A stretch of DNA of 64,000 bases from Mallotus nudiflorus. Lineage: Eukaryota; Streptophyta; Magnoliopsida; Malpighiales; Euphorbiaceae. A model generated the notes under the pieces. That model was not told where the DNA came from. It did no database searches and worked only from the letters and a program-made list of their open reading frames with translations. Made by a program: the position numbers and the translations under genes. Of the stretch, positions 49,772 to 63,867 are shown one piece after another; within the stretch, counting starts at the first letter, position 1, and each line of letters opens with the position of its first letter. The stretch is from contig CANTUR010000659.1 in assembly GCA_947683625.1 (NCBI GenBank), positions 538,501 through 602,500 of the forward strand, written 5' to 3'.

Positions 49772-50321
49772 CGTTGTCATTGTCATCATCATCTTCATCA
49801 AAAAAATCCTCTTCATCATCCCCATTAATATTATCAGTATCACATAACTCCTCGTCATCATCATCAAGTTCGTGATCTTCCTCCTTATCAACACATGCAT
49901 CATCATCCTTCTCCTCAATATCAAGTTCATTACAATTAATGTTTAAGGGTCCAACTTCATCAGAATTGAGATACCTCATTCCACTATCGCTAATTTCAAC
50001 ATACATTTCAATTGTGACCCAGCCAGGAAATTGACTAACCATTTCAAACATTTGTTTAACATTATATGCATCTCAAATTTCAATAAAACCAAAAACCATT
50101 TGTCTACCATATCCTATAACTAGATGTCCAAACAATATTTTCTTAATCATCATAGCATTGGTTATTCCAAGTGCTTCTGTAATTTTATTCTGTAATCCCT
50201 TAAAATCAAAATCCTTACTAAAATTCACCATTCTTGAATGCGTATTCATAACATTCGGGCCATACTCGAAGTCAATTGTTTGACCACCCCAATAAATAAT
50301 TAGATATCGTGTTGACGTCAT
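49772..50321 (-). pseudogene. MULE transposase, N-terminal part (PB1-like and acidic tract)
   Basis: Starts at ATG 50321 (MTSTRYLIIYWGGQTIDFEY) and runs in one frame, with a single TGA at 50073-50075 (ATT-TGA-GAT, probably from CGA). The start, with IYWGG and a later HSRMVNFSKDFDFKGLQNKI, resembles the PB1-like N-terminus of many plant MuDR-type transposases; FIEI is followed by DAYNVKQMFEMV. It ends in a long Asp/Glu tract (about 49940-49772) encoded by ATC/GTC repeats, into which the Tekay element inserted. The rest of the gene is at 37690-38549 and 33430-34574. Confidence 0.75.
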
Positions 50322-51592
50322 GTTCCCCTATTTCATATAACAATTATTATAATTTCAAATTAATTCATAAAAAGAAAATAATATTAATTATAAATATAAT
50401 AAAAATTATTTTCTAATTAATTTAAATACATGATATGTTAAATTATTTAAGTACAACTAATTATATAAGAAAAGTTTTCACAATTCCAAATATAACGACA
50501 GTAGTTGTTTTAAATCACTGGTAAAAAAATAATTAAATAAAATATCATTATTATTCACAATTAAAAAAAAAAAAAACCTCTTTGATGCTAAATTAGAAAT
50601 CAAGTGACTACGATGTTCCCTCCAAAATAATCTGTACAATCACAACAAGTTGGAAAAAAATAGACATAAAAATCTAAATAAGTAATTATTAATTAAACAA
50701 TTTACACATTTTATATGTTCACAAAAAAATTAACGAGTTGTTATGCTTTGATAGATTAAAAATATTTGAATTTAATTAAAGATCATAGCACACAAACAGT
50801 CTATATCTTCAGATATTTTATTTTTTATATATTTTTTTAATTTTTTGTTTAATTTATTCGAACCATTGAGTAAAATATCCTTTTTTTTTTGTGTATTTTG
50901 TAATGTTCTTTTGTTATATAAGAAATTAGTTTGTTTTTACTATGAAGTTATAATAAAAAAGGAATAAATTTGACCTTATTGAAAGAAATATATTCAAATA
51001 AATTCTTTTTCATGTGAAGTTAAAAAAGGAAAGGATAAACCCTTATCAAAATAAAAATATATAAACTAGTGACCTATTAGGAGTCTCTTTCTTTATAATT
51101 TAATTTGACAAATATAATATATATTTAATGGTGTAATTTATGGTTATTTTGTTTTTTACAAAGTAAAGTTTACTTTATTAATAACCACAATTGGATTATT
51201 CAATAAACTCTCATCCAATGATGATAAAAATAAAATAAAAATAAAATAAATAAAAATTAAAGTCACCGAAAATTTAATTATTAAGAGATTTAGACAAGTA
51301 ATAAAAAAATATGTTGAAAATGTCGCCAATTAATGTATTATTTTCTACAAGCATGTGCAAGATCAAATTACCTGAAAATGTACAAGAACTGAAACAAGTT
51401 AATGTGTGTTTCATTGCATGCATAAAAGTCAAAAGAGGGGGCAAACATGCTATGATTTGTCACTAGTCGACATATTAACCACAATTAAAATATTAAAAAT
51501 TATATTAATAAATAATTTTACAACTGATTACTTCTAATATTAATGATAGTAATAATATTAGTATTTTATTTAAAATAGATTGTTTAATAAAA

Positions 51593-51669
<77 letters not shown>

Positions 51670-52373
51670 GTCTATAAATGTTGTCGCAAAAATAATTAGC
51701 GATAAAATGCATTATTTACCTATGAGATTTAACACTTGCAAATGATCATATTTTTTGTAGTGAATTAATCTAAATAATTGGTGTCAATTAATATAGTTTA
51801 CGTGTCAATTATATAAAATTCATGTCATTAAATATAAAAATTCTTGTGAATCCCTTATTTTCATAATAAACATATCACATGCAAATCTAATAAATTACAT
51901 CCAGTAAAATTAAAAAAATCACTAACCATCAACATAGAGAAAACACTTTAATCACAATAAATTAATCTAATAATTAATGTCAATCAATCTATTATGTGCA
52001 TAATAAACATTTAACATGCAATTCCAAAATTAATTTTTTATTTATTAATGCAAATCTAAAAATAATGTAGACCCATTATGTATTTCATATTATTTTACAT
52101 CCATGAATGTCATTATTTTTATTATAACAAAATAATGTTATTGATTTTATTTTACAATAAATATAAATAAAATTTATATAACTTTTCAATAACAATCATC
52201 AACTTAAATTAATTAGAATTTCTAAAATTTAATCAATAAAATAGAGAAAACACATCTCTTTTGCAGAAAATAAATGTTTGATGTTGACAATATCCTCTAG
52301 ATAATCTGTAATAACATTATAATATAAAATCAAATTGTAAAAAAATTTAAACAAATATAACAAACAACTGCAC
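50322..52373. other. AT-rich spacer between the two inverted Tekay elements
   Basis: Upstream of the MULE transposase start on the minus strand, so it should contain the MULE promoter and perhaps its terminal inverted repeat. I could not identify either. No coding frame is supported. Confidence 0.5.
51595..51667. repeat. (TA)n microsatellite
   Basis: About 73 bases of uninterrupted TA dinucleotides. Confidence 0.95.
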
Positions 52374-55300
52374 TGTCACGACCCAAAACAGGGGCTATGA
52401 CCGGCGCTAGGGAACGGGAATTCTTTCGAATCCGGAACCCCGTAGCAAGCCTAAAAATAAAATAAATCATGCAATAATAACAATATATAATATTATATGC
52501 AGTGGAAATAAAAATCATAAATATAATGATAACATTTTCACCACTGGATTTGAATCAAGTCTCATCACATATATATATAATCTTTCAGTACAAATCCAGT
52601 TTCAATATAATACATCTCTTTAAATAAAATACATGAAATCCAATACTTTAATTCACAACTACTGCAGTATCTAGATTATAAAATAAGACTCAAGTAAATG
52701 ATTTACACAAAGAAGCCAGGGCGGAAGAAATCCGGCATATCGACCTGCTACTGAGGTCTGAAGAAGTTGACTCTCCTGAAAAATAGTCAACGGAGGGGAG
52801 TCAGACCTCACTGAGTGAATTACTATAATATATATATATACACACTAAATGATAATGCATACAATCAACAGTATATATATATCTAATATATATACAGGCA
52901 AATACACACAGATGCAATAAAATTCATTTTGTATATTTATTGAAAATCATCTTTTATGAAGGATCACATAGAATCCTAGAATATCGCAACCTCAGAAAAT
53001 AGTGTTAAACAACACTCTAGCCATGCAGGCTCACTTATTCCAAATATATCCACTTAATCCATTTGGACAGTAGACTAGCCCCGAGACACTAAGTCAACCG
53101 AGCTCCAGCAGTCTAACTGCCAGTGTGATTGGCCCCGAGACACTTGGTCAACCGAGCTCCAGCAATCACACCCAAACCACATCTCACATATCAAATAATC
53201 ATATCAAACCAATATCCACAAAATAGTTAGTAACATAGCCTAAAGCTATAGGCGTACCGGTACGTACTCGGTCCTAGTGCTGCCCACTAGGTAGCACGTT
53301 CTATTGATATCCTTCATCATTAATAATGTAAAACATTCATTCACAAAAATAAATGATGCATGAATGTAAATGAAATAACAATATAACCCATATATATACC
53401 AGAAATATACCAAAAGTAAACCAGGTATATTTCGAGTATATATACGTCAAATAAATCCAATCAAATTATAAATTAAACTAAAAATATATTTAAAAACATT
53501 TTAAATATATTTTATTAACAAAACATGTATATAATTTATTATATACCAAAAATAAACCAAAAATATACTTAATATAAACTTAAGAAATAATCAAATTATT
53601 TATGCATATTTAATCAACGTAAAACATGCATTTCTAAATCATGCATCCTAAGCATATATATATAGTATAGTAACTCACCTAATGCGCTCCATGAGACAGG
53701 TCCGACGGACCTGGTCCACTAGCCCTCGGTCTCGGTGCAACTAAAAAAATAATAAATAATAGACATCAGAATAAACCCTAACAGAAATCCTAGAATTCGA
53801 TCTAGAGTATTTAACACAGAATCAGAAATTAGGGTTCGACTGGACATTACGTTTTACGAGAATTCTACCGAAAATCCGGCAGAACCTCCCCTGTAAAATG
53901 GACATCTCTCTACTCAAAAGAGTAGAGCCGACCCTGCAAGGAAATACACTTCGAAAAACAAACACCACATCTCATTCACAACCCCTCGGTCGGACTCCAA
54001 ACTACAATCTACCGATCGGGGTCCACAAACACAGAATAATTCCAGATATACCAAAAATATCCTTAAAACCTAAAAATACATTTTATAAGTAAAAATTACA
54101 CAATTAACCTTAAAACACTGTAAAAACCGAATAAAACTTATTTTATTAGAAAAACCGTATATTATATATATAATTGAAAATAATTCACGAAAAATAGTTT
54201 TAATTAGTTAAAAATACTAATTAATTTGTAGAAATAATTTTTATACCTTAAATAATTATTAAAACTGATTAAATTACATTTTTAGACAATTTAGGATAAA
54301 ATTACCAAAATACCCCTATATATATAAATATACTTAAATTACTTCAAAAATTCACCAAAAATTATACAATTATCCAAAATTAATTTTCTCAACATATTTA
54401 TCAATAATATTAATAATTAAACTCAATTAACCAATTAAATTCAAATAAAAACACAATTAACCCTAATTTCTCAAAATCACATAAACTTCAATAATTCAAA
54501 ATAAATACTTAGAAATTCATAAAAATTCCAAATAAATTCCTATAATTAATTTCAACACCTAATTTAATCATAAACTCAAATTTCATAATTTAAATAATTA
54601 ATTTCCGAAAATTAGAAAATAATATTAAAATATTCAAAAATACCCAAAAAATCCAAAAAATCTCCAAAAATTCTACAAAAATTCATACATGTAGATTAAG
54701 CTACTAGGAACAACATTTGTGAAAGGAGTTTTTATGAATCAACCAATTTGAAGCTCAAAAAAATCAAAAACCCTAATGTGATCGAATTGGAAAAATCGAA
54801 ACCTAAGCAAATCTAAACCATGTTAGCTCAAACCAAAGTTAAAATCACACTCACCGGAACTCAAGGAGAAGAAAGAGACCGGCGGTGTTGAAAATGGTGG
54901 CCGGAATCGACGTGATCGACGGTGGCCAAAGTTTCGGCTTCTCTGGCCAAAATCGACTTCCAGGCGCCGGAAACGGCTACCACAGGCGGCGGAAAAGGTT
55001 GGAGAAGGTGGTGGCACACCGGACGGCACACCAACGGTGAGAAATCGGCAGTAGCAGTGACCGAATGGCGAGGAAACGATCGGGAGGGAGAAGAGAGAAG
55101 TCGGGGGCAAAATGGTAATTTTCAAATTTTTTTTTTTGATTTTTGATGTGTTATATGTATAATATATATACTTTATACTATATATTAAAATATATTAAAT
55201 CACACACATTAAATATACACCACACACATAAAATTTTAATATTTTAATAATTTATACTAAATAAAAATAACTAAATAACAATAAAACTAATAAATAATTA

Positions 55301-55623
55301 ATAAAATATTAGGGTAATATTAAACCCTAATTAATAACTAATTACATATATACACGGTGTTTAATATTTTAAAAATACGTATGAGTTCATGCAAGTCCAA
55401 AAATACATTTAAAATAATTAATAATACATTGTTTACGTGAAAATTTCCCCGAAAATACAAGTCCCGGGAAAATTTTACGTAAAACACTATAAATAAGACA
55501 CAGTAATTAAAATAGATTTTAAATACATATCAACTCATGAAAATATCATAATATATACACAAATTATTAACACTGTATATCCCGATACAGTGTAAAAATA
55601 TTTTAAAAATACGGGATATTACA
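52374..55623 (-). repeat. 3' LTR, minus-strand Tekay element
   Basis: 3250 bp. Stem-loop at 52752-52810. Contains a 100-residue open frame (54823-55125, minus) through the GC-rich block that is also open in the 5' LTR but absent from the other LTR subfamily; I do not regard it as a gene. Confidence 0.95.
52752..52810. repeat. Conserved LTR stem-loop (minus-strand element, 3' LTR)
   Basis: TGAGGTCTGA/TCAGACCTCA outer arms and GTTGACT/AGTCAAC inner arms are intact. Confidence 0.9.
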
Positions 55624-55636
55624 GTCTTTCCCCCTT
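55624..55636 (-). other. Polypurine tract, minus-strand Tekay element
   Basis: On the minus strand AAGGGGGAAAGAC directly precedes the 3' LTR start TGTAATATCCCG. Confidence 0.9.
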
Positions 55637-55679
55637 ACAAGAATTCGTCCCCGAATTCTAAAAAGAAAAGATTACAGAA

Positions 55680-58600
55680 TCAGGAAGGAAAGAGATACGG
55701 GTAAGAAGCTCGCATCTCAGCTTCAGTCTCCCACGTATGCTCCTCGACTCTATCGCTACGCCATAGAACCTTGACTATCGGAATCTGCTTCGATCGCAAC
55801 TGTCAAACTTGATAATCTACGATCGCCACAGGTTCTTCCACAAACGTTAAATCTTCACTTACTTCCACACTGTCAAGTTGCAACACGTGTGAAGGGTCTG
55901 AGATATACTTCCTCAACATCGAGATATGAAATACTGGATGCACCTGTGACATACTCGGAGGCAAATCCAACCGATATGCAACAGTGCCAACTCTCTCCAG
56001 AATCTCAAACGGTCCAATATTCTCGGTGCTAACTTACCCTTCCTGCCAAATCTCATCACACCCTTCATCGGAGATACTTTCAGAAAAATGAAATCTCCAA
56101 CCTGAAACTCCACATCTCTACGCCTAGGATCTGCATAGCTCTTCTGTCTACTAACTGCGGTCTCTAATCTGCGCTTAATCACGATGACTTTCTCTGCAGC
56201 ATCCTAAACCATCTCAGGTCCAGTCAAAGCTCTCTCACCAATCTCATCCCAACACAACGGGGATCTACACTTCCTTCCATACAACTCCTCATATGGTACC
56301 ATACCAATACTGCTATGGTAGCTGTTATTATATGCAAACTCAATAAGCGACAAATGATCATCCCAGCTACCTCCCAAATCCAGGACACACATCCTCAACA
56401 TATCTTTCAGTGTCTGGATCGTCCTCTCAGACTGGCCATCTGTCTGAGGATGGAAAGCAGTACTGAAATCTAACCTAGTGCCCATCGCTTCCTGCAACTT
56501 CTGCCAAAAATGAGAAGTAAACACTGAACCTCTATCTGACACAATGGACACAGGTACTCCATGAAGGCACACAATATGCTTCACATACAACTTCGCCAAT
56601 CTAGCAACTGAATATGTGGCTTTCACAGGCAAGAAATGTGCAGACTTCGTCAACCTGTCTACAATCACCCAGATGGAATCGTACCCATCCTTCGAACGAG
56701 GTAAACCGACCACAAAATCCATAGCTATCCTTTCCCACTTCCACTCGGGAATAGGAAGAGGCTGAAGCTTCCCAGAAGGCTTCTGATGTTCAGCTTTCAC
56801 TTGCTGACACATTAAGCACTTCGCAACATAATCAGCGACATCCTTCTTCAATCCATCCCACCAGTATAGATCTTTGATACTGTGGTACATCTTAGTAACA
56901 CCTGGATGAACGCTGTAGGCTGTAGAATGTGCTTCCTCTAAAATCTCCTCTCTCAAGTCATCCACGTTAGGAACACACAATCTACCACTGATCCACAACA
57001 CACCATCATCATCGAGTGTGAAATCAGTGAACTTCCCTGCTCTGACATTCTCTGCAAGCTCTTCTAAAATAGGATCTCAGCTCTGAGCTGCTTTAATCCT
57101 ATCCCTCAGTACAGATCGTACTTTAAACTGAGCTAGCAGTCCACTTGATCTACTAATCTTCATCATCAGACCTTGATCCACCATTAGATGCAATTCCTGG
57201 ATCAATGGTCTCCTCTCAACACCGATGTGAGCAAGACTACCTGAGGACTTCCTACTCAAGGCATCTGCTACCACATTAGCTTTACCTGGATGATATAGAA
57301 TCTCGTAATCATAATCCTTCAACAGTTCCAACCATCTTCTCTGCCTCAAATTCAGATCTCGCTGCTGGAAAATGTACTTAAGGCTCTTGTGATCAGTAAA
57401 TATCTCACAAGTCACCCCGTACAAATAATGTCTCCAAATATTCAAAGCAAAGATCACTGCAGCCATCTCAAGATCATGTGTAGGATAGTTCTGCTCATGC
57501 TTCTTCAACTGCCTTGAAGCATAGGCTATCACCCTTCCATTCTGCATCAACACACAACCAAGACCAATTCTAGAGGCATCACAGTAAACTGTGAACTTAT
57601 CCACACTATTAGGCAAAGCTAATACTGGCGATGTGGTCAGCTTCTCCTTCAACAATTGAAAACTATTCTCACAAGCTTCTGACCACTCGAATCTAACATT
57701 CTTCTGAGTTAAGTGAGTCATAGGGGCTTGCTATCCTGGAAAAATCTTGCACAAACCGCCTATAATACTCGGCTAAACCCAGAAAACTTCGAATCTCAGT
57801 GACCGAAGTAGGTCTCGGCCACTCAGATACTGCCTCAATCTTCTGTGGATCAACCTGAATACCTTCTTTAGACACTACGTGTCCAAGAAAAGAAACACTC
57901 TCCATCCAAAAATCACACTTCGAGAATTTAGCATAAAGCTGATGATCTCTCAGTGTCTGTAGTACAATCCTCAAATGATATACATGCTCTTCTATATTCC
58001 TCGAATATACTATTATATCATCAATGAAGACTACCATAAACTGATCCATATACGGTCTGAATACCTTGTTCATCAGGTCCATAAAAGCTGCTGGTGCATT
58101 AGTCAAACCAAAGGACATCACCAGAAACTCATAATGACCATATCGAGTGCATAATGCTGTCTTAGGAATATCAACTTCACTGATACGCAACTGATAATAA
58201 CCCGACCTCAAGTCAACCTTAGAAAAGAACTGTGCACCATGTAGCTGGTCAAACAAATCATCTATCCTCGGGAGAGGATACTTGTTCTTCACTGTTACCT
58301 TATTCAGCTCTCTGTAGTCAATGCACAGTCTCAGGGTACCATCCTTCTTCTTCACAAACAGGACTGGTGCACCCCAAGGAGAAACACTAGGTCTGATGAA
58401 ACCTTTATCCAAAAACTCTTGCAACTGCTCCTTCAACTCTCTCAACTCTGCAAGAGCCATACGATAGGGTGGCATAGATATAGGAGTAGTACCTGGTACC
58501 AACATCTATACAGAACTCAATCTCTCTATGAGGTGGTAAACCTGGCAACTCCTCGGGAAAAACATCAGGAAACTCACAAGCAACAGGAACATCTGTGAGT

Positions 58601-60426
58601 AACAACTTCTCCACTAACGTATCCCTGACCAATGCCAAATATCCCTGACAACCCTTCTTCAACAACTTCCTAGTTGTAATAGCAGAAATAAGATTCTGAG
58701 GTGCTGAAATCCTATCACCACAACAAACTTAAACTCTACTTCACCAGGAATTCTGAAAGTCTCCTCTTTATTCCTACAATCTACCACGACATAGTGCTGA
58801 GATAACCAATCCATTCCCAAAATAACATCAAACTCCATCACATCCAGCAAAATCAAATCAGCGGGTAATTCTCTATCTCCCATGAGAACTGGACAACCAG
58901 AAAGAACAATATCGGTGTCCAAAGAATCGCTCAGAGGAGTGGCAACAGACAAAGGAAAAGCCATCCTCGAAGCTTGCCAATAAGATTTAGAAGCAAAAAC
59001 AGGAGAAACAAACGAATGCGTGGCACCCGGATCAAAAAAAACCCATGCATCCAGGTAACAAACAGAAACAATACCTGCCATGACTGCATTAGATGCCTAA
59101 GCATCCTGCTGAGTAAGGTGAAAACTCTGGCCTGACCTCGACCTCCCTGCTGACTGGTAGAAGCCTGGCCAACACCTCTGGCACCTCCTCTCGTACCTCT
59201 ACCACGACTCTGCTATGGAACAAACTGAGTGAAACTCTGATGCTGGGCTGGTGGTAACTGAAATGGCATGGGTGCTGCACTAGCAATCGACTGCTGTGGG
59301 AATCGCGGAATCTACTGCTGCTGATACCCAGAATAAGGACATGATCTGGCAAAATGTCCTGTCTGCCCGCATCTGAAGCATGTCAGTGGTGTCAGATAAC
59401 ATGGTCCCTGATGGACTCTACCACAAGTCTGACAAACACTGGCCGCTGATCCAGAACTATGACCACTGCTGCTGCTCGAAGCACCTGATCCGAATTTGAA
59501 TGATCTACACTGACCTCCATGGCCATATCTACTGCTCCGATGCACTCACTGCTGCTGTCTCTGACTCTGCTGAGTTGGACCTCGCTGCTGACTACTCGAT
59601 CCAACATGAAAACTCGAATATGGAGTAGCCTGCAATCCACTCGACTGAACTCCTAGCTGGTAATTAATCAGGCATCACTCCCTACCTAACTAGCCTCAAC
59701 TCAATCTCCTTAGCTAGCTCAATCACAGACTCGAGAGTAAGACCTGTTGTAGGCATACCAACAAAATCTGAACCCAAAACCAGTGACATACGTAGTGACA
59801 GTGAAATACTGATCTCACATCAGATCCTCAGCATATCTACCCAATCGAAGAAACTCTCGGGTGTACTCCTCTACAGATCGATCTCCACGAGAAATACTGG
59901 TCAGACGGAGACGATAGCTCAAACGAAGAGGCTCTGGACAAAATCTCCTCATAAACCGCTCTCGGAACTGAGCCCATGTCATCGTCATCATGTAGGGCTG
60001 GATCATCTGAATAAACAGTCTAAGGCTGGTCCCTTGATAGACAACTCAACGATCATGATCCGCTGGTACTCGGTATAAGCAGTCCGAGTCCTAGTCTCAA
60101 TCGCATGCAGAAAATCTAAAGGATCAGAAGTACCATCAAACGCAATCCTGCCCACTCTGGCATAGAACAAAGCTGCCTCAGGGTCAGACATACCCTGCTG
60201 ATAGGCAGGCTGAACGACTGAAGGAACATGAACATCAAACTCAGGCTCAACAGGCTCCTCATCCTGTAACTCTCTCTGCCTACGGTGACCTGCCGCTCCT
60301 CGAGGTCTACCTCTGCCACGACCTCTACATCTAACTGGCTGCTCAGGAGGTAAAACCTCATCCTGAAAAGACTCATCATCCTCGGCCCTCAATGATCGGT
60401 GGAGCGACACGCGCTCACCTCCTCAT
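55680..60426 (-). pseudogene. gag-pol: gag-pol polyprotein of the minus-strand Tekay element, stops and frameshifts
   Basis: Aligned start ATG at 60426-60424, but codon 4 is already TGA (60417-60415) where the sister copy has CGA, and an extra G follows near 60386. Domains remain readable: gag (60400-59820), CCHC knuckle CFRCGQTGHFARSC (about 59385-59340), protease DPGATHSFVS (near 59025), RT with FIDDIIVYS (about 58028-58002), RNase H (57600-57260), integrase (57001-56204), the GPF/Y region (56100-55930) and a chromodomain-like tail ending at TGA 55682-55680. Other stops include TGA 59551-59549 and 57079-57077, and TAG at 59314, 59215, 59099 and 56206, mostly where the sister has CGA or CAG. 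The frame changes at least eight times, so this copy is more damaged than the plus-strand one. Confidence 0.93.
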
Positions 60427-60609
60427 TCTGAAAAGACAAACGAAAAGATTCAGACAAAACAGACAATGGAGGAATAACGTTGAAAACTACAGCAAAGAAT
60501 ACTTATCAAGACATACTCAAACCTAATACACTGCAGTAGTCCAATAGAAAACACAACTTTGAAAACTAGGGCCACAAACTCACATAACTAAGCCCGGACA
60601 CAGAACTCC

Positions 60610-60621
60610 GCTCTGATACCA
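60610..60621 (-). other. Primer binding site, initiator Met tRNA
   Basis: Reverse complement reads TGGTATCAGAGC, four bases after the 5' LTR, the same as in the plus-strand copy. Confidence 0.95.
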
Positions 60622-60625
60622 ACTT

Positions 60626-63600
60626 TGTCACGACCCAAAACAGGGGCCATGACCGGCGCTAGGGGAACGAGAATTCTTTCGAATCCGGAACCCGTAGCAA
60701 GCCTAAAAATAAAATAAATCATGCCATAATAATAATATATAATATTATATGCAGCGGAAATAAAAATCATAAATATAATGATAACATTTTCACCACTGGA
60801 TTTGAATCAAGTCTCATCACATATATATATAATCTTTCAGTACAAATCCAGTTTCAATATAATACATCTCTTTAAATAAAATACATGAAATCCAATACTT
60901 TAATTCACAACTATTGCAGTATCTAGATTATAAAATAAGACTCAAGTAAATGATTTACACAAAGAAGTCGGGGGCGGAAGAAATCCGGCGTATCGACCTG
61001 CTACTGAGGTCTGAAGAAGTTGACTCTCCTGAAAAATAGTCAACGGAGGGGAGTCAGACCTCACTGAGTGAATTACTATAATATATATATATATATACAC
61101 ACTAAATGATAATGCATACAATCAACAGTTATATATATATCTAATATATATACAGGCAAATACACACAGATGCAATAAAATTCATTTTGTATATTTTATT
61201 GAAAATCATCTTTTATGAAGGATCACATAGAACCCTAGAATATCGCAACCTCAAAAAATAGTGTTAAACAACACTCTAGCCATGCAGGCTCACTTATTCC
61301 AAATATATCCACTTAATCCATTTGGACAGTAGACTGGCCCCGAGACACTAAGTCAACCGAGCTCTAGCAGTTTAACTGCCAGTGTGATTGGCCCCGAGAC
61401 ACTTGGTCAACCGAGCTCCAGCAATCACACCTAAACCACATCTCACATATCAAATAATCATATCAAACCAATATCCACAAAATAGTTAGTAACATAGCCT
61501 AAAGCTATAGGCGTACCGGTACGTACTCGGTCCTAGTGCTGCCCACTAGGTAGCACGTTCTATTGATATCCTTCATCATTAATAATGTAAAACATTCATT
61601 CACAAAAATAAATGATGCATGAATGTAAATGAAATAACAATATAACCCATATATATACCAGAAATATACCAAAAGTAAACCAGGTATATTTCGAGTATAT
61701 ATACGTCAAATAAATCCAATCAAATTATAAATTAAACTAAAAATATATTTAAAAACATTTTAAATATATTTTATTAACAAAACATGTATATAATTTATTA
61801 TATACCAAAAATATACTTAATATAAACTTAAGAAATAATCAAATTATTTATGCATATTTAATCAACATAAAACATGCATTTCTAAATCATGCATCCTAAG
61901 CATATATATATAGTATAGTAACTCACCTAATGCGCTCCACGAGACAGGTCCGACGGGCCTGGTCCACTAGCCCTCGGTCTCGACGCAACTAAAAAAATAA
62001 TAAATAATAGACATCAGAATAAACCCTAACAGAAATCCTAGAATTCGATCTAGAGTATTTAACACAGAATCAGAAATTAGGGTTCGACTGGACATTACGT
62101 TTTACGAGAATTCTACCGAAAATCCGGTAGAACCTCCCCTGTAAAATGGACATCTCTCTACACAAAAGAGTAGAGCCAACCCTGCAAGGAAATACACTTC
62201 GAAAAACAAACACCACATCTCATTCACAACCCCTCGGTCGGACTCCAGACTACAATATACCGACCGGGGTCCACAAACACAGAATAATTCCAGATATACC
62301 AAAAATATCCTTAAAACCTAAAAATACATTTTATAAGTAAAAATTACACAATTAACCTTAAAACACTGTAAAAACCGAATAAAACTCATTTTATTAGAAA
62401 AACCGTATATTATATATATAATTGAAAATAATTCACGAAAAATAGTTTTAATTAGTTAAAAATACTAATTAATTTGTAGAAATAATTTTTATACCTTAAA
62501 TAATTATTAAAACCGATTAAATTACATTTTTAGACAATTTAGGGTAAAATTACCAAAATACCCCTATATATATAAATATACTTAAATTACTTCAAAAATT
62601 CACCAAAAATTATAAAATTATCCAAAATTAATTTTCTCAACATATTTATTAATAATATTAATAATTAAACTCAATTAACCAATTAAATTCAAATAAAAAC
62701 ACAATTAACCCTAATTTCTCAAAATCACATAAACTTCAATAATTCAAAATAAATACTTAGAAATTCATAAAAATTCCAAATAAATTCCTATAATTAATTT
62801 CAACACCTAATTTAACCATAAACTCAAATTTCATAATTTAAATAATTAATTTCCGAAAATTAGAAAATAATATTAAAATATTCAAAAATACCCAAAAATC
62901 CAAACAATCTCCAAAATTTCTACAAAAATTCATAAATGTATATTAAGCTACTAGGAACAATATTTTTGAAGGGAGTTTTCATGAATCAACCAATTCGAAG
63001 CTCAAAAGAATCAAAAACCCTAATGTGACCGAATTGGAAAAATCGAAACCTAAGCAAATCTAAACCATTTTAGCTCAAACCAAAGCTAGAATCACACTCA
63101 CCGGAACTCAAGGAGAAGAAAGAGACTGGTGGTGTCAAAAATGGTGGCCGGAATCGACGTGATCGACGGTGGCCAAAGTTTCGGCTTCTCCGGCCAAAAT
63201 CGACTTCCAGGCACCGAAAACGGCTACCACAGGCGGCGAAAAAGGTTGGGGAAGGTGGTGGCACACCAGACGGCACACCAACGGTGAGAAATCGGCAGTA
63301 GCAACGACCGGACGGTGAGGAAACGATCGGGAGGGAGAAGAGAGAAGTCGGGGGCAAAATGGTAATTTTCAATTTTTTTTTGATTTTTGATGTGTTATAT
63401 GTATATATATATACTTTATACTATATATTAAAATAATATTAAATCACACACATTAAATATACACCACACATATAAAATTTTAATATTTTAATAATTTATA
63501 CTAAATAAAAATAATTAAATAACAATAAAACTAATAAATAATTAATAAAATATTAGGGTAATATTAAACCCTAATTAATAATTAATTACATATATACACG

Positions 63601-63867
63601 GTGTTTAATATTTTAAAAATACGTATGAGTTCATGCAAGTCCAAAAATACATTTAAAATAATTAATAATACATTGTTTACGTGAAAATTTTCCCGAAAAT
63701 GCAAGTCCCGGGAAAATTTTACGTAAAACACTATAAATAAGACACAGTAATTAAAATAGATTTTAAATACATATCAACTCATGAAAATATCGTAATATAT
63801 ACACAAATTATTAACACTATATATCCCGGTACAGTGTAAAAATATTTTAAAAACACGGGATATTACA
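60626..63867 (-). repeat. 5' LTR, minus-strand Tekay element
   Basis: 3242 bp, closely similar to 52374-55623 with scattered substitutions and one small deletion near 61806. Stem-loop at 61005-61063. Same GC-rich block as its partner at about 63100-63350. Confidence 0.95.
61005..61063. repeat. Conserved LTR stem-loop (minus-strand element, 5' LTR)
   Basis: Same outer and inner arms as the other young LTR copies. Confidence 0.9.

Larger units (their letters stand above)
52374..63867 (-). mobile_element. Tekay/Del-type chromovirus retrotransposon, full length, minus strand
   Basis: 11.5 kb, second full copy of the same family, in the opposite orientation. 5' LTR 60626-63867, 3' LTR 52374-55623, PBS 60610-60621, PPT 55624-55636. 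The flanks tgcac (52369-52373) and tgcac (63868-63872) are a perfect target duplication. Its polyprotein is about 90 percent or more identical to the plus-strand copy by eye but is broken by stops and by at least eight frame changes. The LTRs belong to a distinct subfamily: the GC-rich central block (54850-55110 and 63100-63350) differs from that of the plus-strand copy. Confidence 0.96.

Noticed and set aside
54823..55125. 100-residue minus-strand frame, open in both LTRs of the minus-strand element (also 63070-63372)
   Set aside because: Lies wholly in the LTR GC-rich block, which is replaced by unrelated sequence in the other subfamily; composition is explained by the GC-rich block. Kept only as part of the cassette-swap observation.
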